DNA of 64,000 nt from Phallusia mammillata (lineage: Eukaryota > Chordata > Ascidiacea > Phlebobranchia > Ascidiidae). The translations under genes and the position numbers were made by a program. Under the pieces are notes generated by a model. That model searched no databases. It saw nothing but the letters and a program-made list of their open reading frames with translations, and was not told where the DNA came from. This document shows, one piece after another, positions 14,224 to 31,800 of the stretch (positions are counted from its first letter, which is position 1; every line of letters starts with the position of its first letter). The stretch covers positions 7,264 through 71,263 of the forward strand of contig QLIY01000450.1 of the NCBI GenBank assembly GCA_003260075.1, in the 5' to 3' direction.

Positions 14224-15488
14224 AGTTATATAGGGCACAATCTGCTCTAATATAATTTTTGTCTTTTGTTGAAGCATTTTAAACGCTGTAAAATGATTGT
14301 TTTTACTGTAACATTACTGTGCAATAACGATTTGTAAATGCACTTACTGTATAACAAAATCAGAGCGTCCTACAAGTTTTCCCCAGCTTGCTCTGATGTC
14401 GTATCAAATGTAGGATAGACTAGGATAGAAATGTGCTTTTTCGTTCTAAATGTATAGTACGCTTTTGTTTTGATCCCTATTACCAAGTTTGTACATCTTT
14501 TCTTGAACTTTAGTGTCGGAAATTTACAAAAGTTTGGGACCACCGAGTACATTCCCAAAATTTAATAATAATTTTACATCTAAATTGTCGCGTTTATTGG
14601 TCTCGGCTGCGGATTCTTTTTCTTTGCATTTTAACTGCTTATATGTTTTCTGAAAATAAACGGTTCTGTAAATAGATGTCCTTTGTTTCGCCAGACAAAT
14701 TGTTTTCTTTGTGTAAGAACTTACACAACATGGATGCTTTATACTGTCATAAGCACAGGAGTTCATTACATCTGTCGTGTTTTTACCAAACAACAATCAA
14801 CATCCTCTCCCGACGGACTTAAAGAAGCTTCAAAGCACGCAAAAGACCTAAGTCAATAAAAAAGTTTTGGATTTTTTGAACCAATACTGGCCCGACTAAA
14901 TAGAAAAGCTTTGCATTATGATCACTTTGTATTCTGGTTTGTCTGAAAGAATAATCGCATTATAAAAATATTTTTTAATACAATGAACAAATCAGCGTAG
15001 TCTACGTTTTGCATTAGTGCTAGTTTAAGTACATTTATTTTCATTGGGTAAAATGAACTACAATAGTTTTTTTGATTTTCTACAAAGGTTTTCAGACCAC
15101 AAAAATATGTTCACATTGTAATAGAATTTTTGGGAGCAACAACCTCTTAGTCGCCTCGCATTGTACTCTTCATATTTTAGTAATGACCGCAGTAGACAAC
15201 TTGGATTTCACATTATTCACATAAAATGAATTGGAAGAGTGTGACCTCCGGTTAAACCCTTGACACTTGCTGACATCCAGACATTATATGCCGGTGGTTT
15301 CAATCAAGCGACGGAAGTCGTCAAAATGTACAACGGCAATGATGTACGAAAAAACGTATGACGAAACAGACTGAAACGTAAAACTGCGTTTAAATGTTCA
15401 GTTAAACGCACAAGGTGGAGAAACGAACAGGATCAGCGTACTCGTTTTGGGCAAGTCCTTATGCTGCTAGTTACGGCATTGGACCATT
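14224..15488. other. Spacer between receptor genes B and C
   Basis: This is an AT-rich stretch of 1265 bases. Open frames on the minus strand at 14370-14796 lack domain features and look like chance frames. It should include the gene B 3' UTR and gene C promoter. No distinct RNA gene or repeat was recognised. Confidence 0.5.
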
Positions 15489-21226
<5,738 letters not shown>

Positions 21227-21475
21227 TTAGAAAAAGTTAAACTTTTAGTTTGGTATTTGAATTAATGTATTTTTTGTACAAAAAACTTGACTTCACTGTT
21301 TCTTCGTATTTGAAAGTTCTTTTCCAACTATGTGCAGTGCCGCGTTTTCGAATGTCACTTTAAGGCATTACGCCATATTTCTGCTATGTTTGACGATGTG
21401 AATTACTTGCATTGAATTCACAACAACATGTACACAAGTACTATAAAACGAACTAGAATGTGATGTGCTTTGGCA

Positions 21476-21481
21476 AATAAA
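21476..21481 (+). terminator. AATAAA polyadenylation signal, gene C
   Basis: A canonical AATAAA lies 250 bases after the gene C stop codon and is the first clear one downstream. Its assignment is positional inference. Confidence 0.45.
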
Positions 21482-22712
21482 ATAGGAACGCCGAAAAAAC
21501 TTAAAGTAATCTAGCTTACCTACAAAACGTAACCATGAAGATCAATTTAACAATCAGAAGTCCATTCAGCTCACAATCAGAATCGCATCTACTTAGCATA
21601 TTAATATTGCTTATAGTGGATTGACACTTGCGCACGGACATATAGGGGAAGATGGGTTGCGTGGTTTGCCACAACTTGGCTACAAGTCTCGCAACGTCAC
21701 ACCGTCCTTCGCGTGATATGTGTGACGTAATTGCTTCTTATTTGGCACGAGCGCAAATTTAGTCGCAAGCATCCGACACGCCCTGCTAAGAAATTCAAAA
21801 ACAAATCCATCAAATGATCCAAAATATCAACGAATTAAGCTGCATATAAAACGCTTATTATGAAAATTCGACAAAGTGTGTTCCGTGCGACCGAAAATGT
21901 CTTCTTTTTTGTTTTAAACTTCCAATCTAAACGATTTTAATTCAAACACTTTGATATATTTTCAAATAATTCTGTGTGACACAAAAAAGTTTCCTTATTA
22001 TTGAACGTGAAAATTGAACTTTGCATTCAAACGGGCCCAGTACGTAAGCTATGCAAGCTTCCGTGAATGAAATGTACTTATCTCAGACAAATAAAAGTCA
22101 CGTCACACAACTGATTAACCATAAACAGAGCTAGCGATCCATGGTGGTAGCTCTACGTATACGTCATGAAAGTTTCGCAGTCGTGTCGCACGTAAACATT
22201 AAAAATTAGTCCTCAGGCTTGATACGATTTGATAGAAGTGGCTTAAATGTTGTTTTGCCCGTTGTATGGTGAGGTGTATTAGTCATTGGTCAAATTTAAA
22301 AGCTTGATCACGATCAACACATTTAGTTTAGCCTGAAACGAATCCACATTTAACTGTCGAAAACTGCTACTACGCAGTATGTGGTCGTACGCTTCTCCAC
22401 AAGCTGGTGTTCGTTTGCAATAAAGTCTTTCAAAAAATATTACTCGTCAAGTCTAGCTGAAGTTTTATTAGACGTAAAGAAGGGATCAAGTTCGTCTTAT
22501 TGACCAAAAATGTTTTGCCTTGCATTTGTGTGTGTTGTTCGGATAGTTCCAAGTTGAGCTACTAATTGTCAGTTTGACTTGACAGATTAGGCTACACAAG
22601 CTTCCGAGAAACATTACATTGTTTACGCGTGTCCAATGAAACTATACACAGCAGTTTGACATTTATTCTTCAGTTCACCACGTGACGAAATTTACGCGCT
22701 GGTGGAGGCTAT

Positions 22713-22719
22713 TATAAAG
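22713..22719 (+). promoter_or_regulatory. Possible TATA box of gene D
   Basis: TATAAAG occurs 118 bases before the gene D start codon in a less AT-rich setting. Position and sequence suit a core promoter, but no transcript start is known. Confidence 0.3.
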
Positions 22720-22836
22720 AGTACCACTCCAGCATTTTTGTTCACCAATATAGCATAAACTGTGTTGATGCCATTGGGTGATAGATTGTGCACTGTAACT
22801 TGACCTCTGTGTTTTCTTGTCAAATCGGTTCAGTTA

Positions 22837-25800
22837 ATGGATACTTTATGGTTCATCGCTTTAGTGCTGTTGTCAAACTGGAAAACGATTGAAGGTGAGC
22901 TTTGTTATACACATCCATAAATACCATGTATTAGGCTCGCAAGGTACTTAAAATCATTACACGAATTACGTTTGTATTGCAGCTTTCTGCAATGGTACGT
23001 ATACGGTCGGAGAAAACAAGGTTGATCCGACAAAGTCTGTCACAGTGGATTTCCAACACTCGTTTTGCAAGAAGCCAGCAGGTATAGACGCGACGGTGGC
23101 AGGAAGTGCCAAATTTGGGGACACATTTGCAGTCCTGCCCACTTCGATCTCAAGGTGTGAATTCAGTGCTGACGTAACGCGACTGGAAGAAGTCAAAACT
23201 TGGTGGCAAACTGATGTGGTTTTAACATGGAGGGCAAGGTTCGGTAAGCTGCTAGGTAGTTTAACATCATAATTTCTACACGCGTTTGCTCACGTGACGT
23301 GTCTTTGAACACAGATCCGCTAAGTCCGCCTAGTTCCTCTAACGCCAAGAGCACAGAATGCCAGGTTGATCAAGAAAATTGCATTGGTAAGTTTAATTTT
23401 GTTAGAAATGAAGATGATAAGCCACAGACAGGAGAAAAAGTATGTAAGCACAGAGTTGTAAGTCGGGTCGGGCTTTTCGGGTCGGGTTCGGGACGGGTTT
23501 GGGCCTATAGGTTTTGTCAAACAAACGGGCTTGATTCGGGCCCGACTTTAAATTCTGTGTCCTTTGTCCGTTAAAAATAAAATTACCCAAAAGCATCTAG
23601 TTGCTGTACTTCATCTAATACCCAACATCCCTATAAAACGCCGTTTTTAATTGTATGCTGTGCAGAAGTGCCTTTTGTAGGGATTTATAGATGCCTGTCA
23701 ATCAAACTTTCGGACCAAAACGGGCTTCTCAAAAACGATCCGGGTTCGGGTTCGAATTTTTGGTCTGCTTACAAGTTACAACTATGTGTAAGCATATCAA
23801 ATATATAGGCAATTGAAACAACTTAGATGTATACCGTTGGTTTAAACGAAAGTATACTCAGTTCCGAGTATAGAATTTCATGGTGCGCCTATTTAGCATC
23901 TTTAGTGCCTCATTCAAACATAACATCAGTTCTCTATTGTGTTTATGTAGTGCCTACTATTTGTTTTATTGAGATAGATGGTCAATTGTGCGAAGCGGAG
24001 TATCATGGATGTGTTGATGGTGCGATATGGAATGGTCTTGCCTGCGCGTGTCAAAGCGGTTTCGAAGTCATTGGATCAAGATGCGAAGGTTGGCGGTGTT
24101 TGCGTTTTAGCAACGACTTAAAAATGGATGTTCTGGTTATACACAACTTTTTTTACTTTAACTTTTTTTGAACGGTTTAAGTTTGTACGCTAACGAATAA
24201 TTTTTGCAAAGTGATTCTCAAACTTTCGCAGCACGCGACCTCAGCCAAATTATCGAAGCGCAGTTAAATGAACTTCCCTAAAGTTTTTTTTTCATTTTTG
24301 ACAATCTTAAAAAGCAAGAGGCGCCTGGGGCTGTATGACCGAACCTTGTGTGTTTTTCTGCTTCAAACGAAACCCAATAAGCGCTGCAGTTTGAGATAAG
24401 GGTCAAATTGTTTTCACTTCAAAACGACCGCATCCCCTTATCTCGGTTGCAGAAGCATCCAATGACTTGTTAACAGTGTGACTCGGCATATTTTATACAC
24501 AAGTTTAACACTGACATTTTTAGATGTGAACGAATGTGAATCACCGTTGAATGCTTGCCAGTCTCATTCGACATGCACGAACAGTATGGGCAGTTACACT
24601 TGTCAATGCGATACGGGTTTTCGCACAAACGGAGGGGAATGTACAGGTAAAAAAGTTGTAATCATAACGCCATAAAACATTACAACGAAAATCAAATTTA
24701 ATATACTTACTATACTTGTTTTTTCCATCGGAACAATTGCATCGATACAAGAGTTAGTGACTATTTATTACAATCGCTGGATGTTTTGACAACTTACTGG
24801 ATATTTTGGTAGATGATCTGTTATTAACATACCCCGCATAAAATAGTTCCATTAATCACTGATTTTTGCGAAACTCTTTTAAATGGTGTTACATCAGCGA
24901 AATTCACTTGTGATGCGTTGTTGCATGAGCATCCGCTAGCTGTAACACTGGTTGACAAGATTGATACTTTTTGAAATGTTGCCCTTATTTAAAAAAAAAC
25001 GTGTGACTTCATTATGGTCCCTAATTTGATATGTTAGCAAGTGTTTAAGGACTGTCATTCGTCAGGGTTTCATAACGGTTTTACATAAACGAAAAACATA
25101 AGTGGTTAATCATATTCATCGAGCCAAAACGTTTGCTTCGTTGCACAAGTAATCAAATCTGTTGGGAACTACGTTTATAAGCTGTGTTTATTGTTTGTTT
25201 TTTTACAAAACCTCACCCTAACAACCCTAACCGTCAGTATTTTCACACAGTTTGGCTTCGAATATTCTTTAATGCTCTTTGCGCTACCCGTGGGTATTTA
25301 GCAAATTACTATCCATTGGTATTTTCTATTTTTCGTTAGTAGAATTTCTGTCATAGTCACAAACCTGTGTCAAAAATGTGATGACCACAATGGAAGTTAT
25401 CGCCCAATGACATTTACCAAAACAAAACGATGCCAAATTGAACTCTATGCTAACCTTTATATGTTTTATATTTAAAAGCTTCCCCAGACCACGAGAAAGT
25501 TTAAATAAGTCTGTTTATCCGGTGAGCACTTATGGGTCGAAAGGCATGGGCAAATCCAAGTTTGTTTCATTTCAGGGTTCAATTCTAAAAGTTTTGTCCT
25601 TTGCAGACGTAAACGAATGTTCTGAAAAGATCGATGGATGTCATGTCAATGCAACATGCACAAACTCAATCGGGAATTACACGTGCAAATGCAAAGACGG
25701 CTTTGCAGGAAATGGAACTCTCTGTGAAGGTGCTAATGGAGAATTTTAAAGCTTAAGTGCCAAAAATGTTTAACGACGTGGTGTCAGAAATGCCAGTTAG

Positions 25801-28800
25801 GTATTCAATATTACGGTAGTTTTGCTTTGACAAGTCGCGACAAGATTTAACCATATTCCGTAAGAAAAGGTTTGACGAACTACACTAAGCAAGTCATTTT
25901 ATATCGAGTAAGTATAAGATACAGCAGCAGAGTTTTTTTTGTTTTTACCAGCATGTAGGTTTAGTTAGGTACTTCCGCGTATCGTGGCTTCCACAAACAT
26001 TTCCTTATTGTTCCAACAAATAAGCATATGATTTATAAACAGATATCAACGAATGTCTGGCGACCATTCGTCCATGTCATGAGCACGCATCTTGTGCGAA
26101 TGTTCCAGGAAGTTACTCATGCGCTTGCGAAAGTGGATTTCGTGGCAACGGATCTTACTGTCAAGGTACGACGCGTATGTTCAAAGCTACTAATTATTCA
26201 CACGACCTAAGTTGAAACTTTGGTGGTTTGTTAAATCGAAAAATCTCAAAGTTGTAATGAAAATATGCTGTAGGGATTACGAGGAGGCGAAAAACAAAAA
26301 ATAATATGCCACAGTTTGTTTTTTAAGTTCCAAGCAACAGTGTTTTATATCAAATAGTTTATCCTGAAACACAAAACAAACCACGGTTAAAGCTAAAACT
26401 GTTTGGTTTTCGTTTGGATGCCGTTTATATGCTGCATACCAAGAGCCAAACCACAATGCCAGTATTTCTAAATCGTGCCTATATGAGTAACATGATGTTA
26501 GATTTGCCCTTTCCGTTACAACCACGATTACCTGTAACATCGCTATAATTAAACCGTCGTCATACAAGTTCGAGTCCAGTTTAATATATCAAAGTAGGTC
26601 CGCAGGGAATAGCTTAGTCTAAAACCGTTGTGAGTCATGTATATTTAATTTTATAAATGTAGATATCAACGAATGTGTGGAAAAGACTGATGATTGTCAC
26701 AACAACGCCTCATGCTTGAACGGTGTGGGCAAATATTCGTGTAGTTGCAAAACTTTTGACAATTTTGATTTCTGTTTAAAGAAAATTGAAACTTTGCCTT
26801 GTTTCGTATGAAAAAAACAATGTAGCAACTAATATCAAACATATATGTAGCCTACGATCGTTTTCGTTTTGTGTCTGCAAATGTTTAAGCCTATTATAAC
26901 GATAACTTGTTTTAGCAAACAGACATTCATGAGCAATGCAAAAGTAATGTGGAATTTTACACAAGGGAATTCAATGTGGGTAATCGTGTGGTTTACGCGC
27001 ATTAAGGCCAGATTTTCTTTATGTACATAAGTTCACATTCATGGGTTTAAAGATCCGCATATGTGGATCGTTGCATTTGTACTTTAAAGTATTAAAAAAT
27101 TAAGAGAGGATTGATTGTTGTTTAGATGTTGACGAATGTACATTGCAAACGCATGGATGTCATCCAAATGCAACGTGCCAAAATTATCATGGCGACCACG
27201 CTTGTTTCTGCAAAGAGGGATATAGTGGCGACGGCATCAGTTGCCAAGGTATAATTTTCGGCATTACTTCAATGATAATAACAACGAATTCTGCAAAGCA
27301 TGAATTAAAGGTCATAAATCCCCTACAAACGTGAATGAATGTCCGTTGCAAATTCATCAAAGCCACAAAAAATGTGACTTGTCAAAAATTTGGTGGTGCT
27401 TATAAACAACTTCGTAAAGATAACTTTGTTAAAAAAACGTTCCGCAATTAGCTATGTACGCATTATGTTTGCAGCAACTGTGTATGGTAAATGAAACTAT
27501 AAAATTATTGTATAAGTTAATTACAGATGTGGACGAATGTTCGTTGCAAACACACCGTTGTCACGGGGGGGGGGCACTGTGTATGGTAAATGAAACTATA
27601 AAATTATTGTATAAGTTATCTTAATTACAGATGTGGACGAATGTTCGTTGCAAACACACCGTTGTCACGGTAACGCAACATGTCAAAACTACGAGGGCGG
27701 TCACTTATGCATCTGTGATAGTGGTTTCAGTGGAGACGGGATAAATTGCCTAGGTGAGTGTTATTTCTTGTAAGAGATATATGCTTAAATGCATGTTCTT
27801 TAAGATATAACATCAAAATACCGTACAGACGTAAATGAATGTTTGTTGCAAACTCACCAATGCCACAAAAACGCGACGTGTCAAAATTTTTATGGTGGTC
27901 ATGAATGTATCTGCAAGCAAGGTTTTTCTGGTGATGGTCAAAACTGTCAAGGTCAGTTTGCTTCTATTGTTAACACTTTACAGGTATTTTTTGACTTAAT
28001 AAATTCAATCCTGGTAAAAAAAAAACTGATAACTTCGTAAAAAAAAATGTTCCACAGTTGATAAAATGCGCATCAGGCTTGCAGCAACCTTATATTATAT
28101 ATGAAGCTAATTTGATCAATTATTGCCAGATTTGGACGAGTGTTCGTTGCAAACACACCATTGTCACGGTAACGCAACATGTAAAAACTACGACGGCGGT
28201 CACTTATGCATCTGCGATAGTGGTTTTAGTGGAGACGGGATGAATTGTCGAGGTGAGTTAGCGGCCGTAATTTACACAAATCTTTGCAGCCTGGATCTGT
28301 ACCGAGCGCCGCACTAGGGTTTCTTAATTCGTGTCGAACGCAACACACTGTCCGCCTGACAGGTGCAAAATCCTCCCATTGCAAAATAGCATTGGTTATC
28401 TATTAAAGCGAACAGAAATGTGTCACAATCAGCTAGTAATACACACACACAAAATGACCGATAAACTTACGCAAAGAAATATGTGGCGTTAATATAGTCA
28501 TTACCTCTTAAATGACATACAAACATTATGACGACATTAATCCAACACAATGACACACAATCAAATTACGTAACCGCAGGAGTCCAGGACTATACTGCAG
28601 GCACTTTGGCCCCCCCCCCCCTCTTAAATGACATACAAACATTATGACGACATTAATCCAACACAATTACACACAATCAAATTACGTAACCGCAGGAGTC
28701 CAGTACTATACTGCAGGCACTTTGACGGACTGACAGTGAGACCTTTTGTCACTTTATAATTACTTTTAGCTTTCATGATCAATTAGCTGTACATAATACA

Positions 28801-31800
28801 CTTTAATGTTAGCACATAAATATTTCCAAACTAAACAATTTTAACCACAAACTACGACTATTAAACAGACTGCTAACAACACAGAAAGGAACTGTAAAAC
28901 GTGGTCCGTACAAGATTGCAACTCTAATGATATCGTATGCATTGTTACGTTCAAATTTCTTCACCATCCATAGCGGGCGCTTTGTTACGTCACAGCAAAT
29001 TAATTCAGATTAACTGGCGTGAATTAGAAACAGGGAAATGAAGCGATACAAGCAAATTCTCGCTGTAACATTAAAAGTTATTCAAAATTGCTCAAACGCA
29101 TGTTATTTAAGATATAAATACAAATGCTTTGCAGACGTTAATGAATGTTTGTTGCAAACTCACCAATGCCACAGAAATGCGACGTGTCAAAATTTTGATG
29201 GTGGTCATGAATGCATCTGCAAGAAAGGTTTTTCTGGTGATGGCCAAAACTGTCAAGGTAAAATAGCTTTTATTCTACACATTTAACAGGTATTTAATTG
29301 GGTTAATAAATTCCATCCCGGTAAAAACAACTGATAACTTGTATGAAGTGAAACGTTCCATTTGGTCAATTTCATGACAGATTTGGACGAGTGCTTGTTG
29401 CAAACACACCGTTGTCACGGTAATGCAACATGTAAAAACTACGACGGCGGCCACTTATGCATCTGCGATGGAGGTTTTAGTGGGGACGGGATAAGCTGTC
29501 AAGGTGAGTGTAGTTTGAAATGCGTTAAATGCATGTTCTTTAAGATATAACATTAAAATACCTTACAGACGTGAATGAATGTTTATTGCACATTCACGAT
29601 TGCCACGAAAACGCGTCGTGCTTCAACCATGAAGGTGGTCATGAATGTATCTGCAAGGATGGTTTTTCTGGTCATGGACAACATTGTCATGGTTGGTTTT
29701 ACTGTACTTTTGGGCAAACGTATCATTGGTGTTGGTTTGACAAAAAACTCGAGGAGATAGAGGAGATACGCATGACCCGAAATTACCTTTGTAAACCTAT
29801 TCACAGGACAAACGTCTGCTCCACTGGTTTGATTATGAGATTTGTTCCGCGCCATAATTAGGATCTAAAATATTAACCTAACCAACTGACATTTTAGCTG
29901 CTGGAATATTTTTTTCATTATTCAACTTATTGAGCAATTTTAATATCCTTGTGCAAAACTTATTAGATGAAAATTTTTAGATGAAAATGAGTGCAATTTA
30001 CAAACACACGATTGTCATAAAAACGCAACATGCACAAACGCAGTACCGGGCTACAACTGCCAGTGCAACCACGGATTTCACGGCAACGGAACAAATTGCA
30101 TAGGTAGGCAGCAGTGAGACTAAATCTTGATTTAAACAGAAATTTGCTTTTAACCCCGCTTTTAAACTTTAAGAATACTGCGACCCAGCTGTTTTAGAAG
30201 ATTTCTCTTTCGACTATGCATATGTTGGTGAAACGCAACAATCTAACGAAAGGTGTCCTGGAGGTAAAATCAATTCATACTTGCTGCAGCATATTACTTA
30301 CCTTTGGAAAAAATATAAACCGTAAAGAAAAATTACTATTTTTTAGTGACTAAATTCTTTTTTTAGGTAAGCCAGCCACGACTGCTCTCTGTTTAGATAA
30401 CTTCCCCAAACGGGCATATTTTCAGTTGATACCTTTTACTGGGTGTGACATGGACTTGGCACAGGTGACAATCTTATGTTCACGAAATGAAGTGTTTCAC
30501 TTATATTTAACGTCCGTTACGTTTAGATCACAGCAATGTCTAAGAGCACAGAAGATTTCGCGATCGCTACCAAGCACGTTCAATCTCTGGTTTCAAGTTC
30601 CAGTAATTTGACAGAAGAGCAAGTGAACAACGTAGTTAACTATCTACAGGACATTACTACGTTGGCGGAAAATGGCAGCATCAACGTAACTTGTTTGTCA
30701 AAAATTAATTTTGATGAATAGATATAAAGTCGTTTTCCATTCATATTGACTGGATGGTTGTAAAAAAAAGCATTCGCAATTTTGCGTGAGAGATATATGT
30801 TCTAATTAGGATTTATTCTATATTCTAAGCTTAATATCAAAATATATGTTTCTGTCAGGTTTCTACCAGCACGTTTAGTTCCATGCTTTCGGTGGTGGAT
30901 AATCTAGTAGAAAATCAATTTAACTCGAGCGGAGGGAAAGAAGTAACAGAAAAAGACAAACAAAATCAACAGAATTTGGTCAAATCCATTGCGTCTATGG
31001 CACTTTTTGTCCAACTAAACAAATCGAACCCAATTTTTAACTATCAAAGCAACTCTTTTGATATGGAGGTAAATGAAAATAAAAATCTCGAAACCTATTA
31101 TTATGTATTAAAACGACTATGACATAGACCCGTTGTAATGCAGTTGTAATGGGCAGGGCAGTGAAAGGTGTATGCAAGTTACAATAACAAGATCTGTTAC
31201 ACAGGTAAAACAAGATGATGGTAGCGATTTTCCGAAGGTCACATTTACTGCAAATAACGCTGTTGATGTCATACTGCCTCCAAGCGCTGTAAGAAGCGCC
31301 TGGGCGACCACTAGCGGCAACAATGATTCGGAGCGCAGATCAGCCTTTGTTTATTACAAAGACGATTCGCTGTTCTATTCGGAAAACGGTGTTCATTCGG
31401 TAATGTCAAGCTAGTGGTAACTCATTCTTTGCTAATGACTAATATCTTAGCGTTGAATAGGTGATATCTGTCGATGTTGGAAATAAAGAAAACCTTCAAA
31501 ATCTTACTGATCCTGTCATAATCAAGTTTTTGGACCAGCACGCTCGGTTCTCAGAAACACACGTGAAAGACAAAAATAAGTTACAGGTAAAAACAGATTG
31601 ACTGTTTTGTAATGCGACTCTAATAATTAGTTGGGTGATTTTGACAGGCTATAAAAACTTCAGCAAGGTGCGCCTATTGGGATTTTAACACCAGTCGATG
31701 GCTTTCCGACGGTTGCTGTTTAAATACTACTTCAGATCCACCGGAATGCTTGTGTTACCATTTGACCAACTTTGCTCTGATAGTGGTAAGTTATAAACAC

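Larger units (their letters stand above)
21227..22836. other. Spacer between receptor genes C and D
   Basis: These 1610 bases hold the gene C 3' UTR and the gene D upstream region. No open frame with recognisable domains is present. A TATAAAG box near the 3' end is listed separately. Nothing else could be identified. Confidence 0.5.

Noticed and set aside
27126..30103. Regularly spaced similar units that might suggest a CRISPR-like array
   Set aside because: The units are 123-nt EGF exons with splice sites; the repeat is protein-coding.
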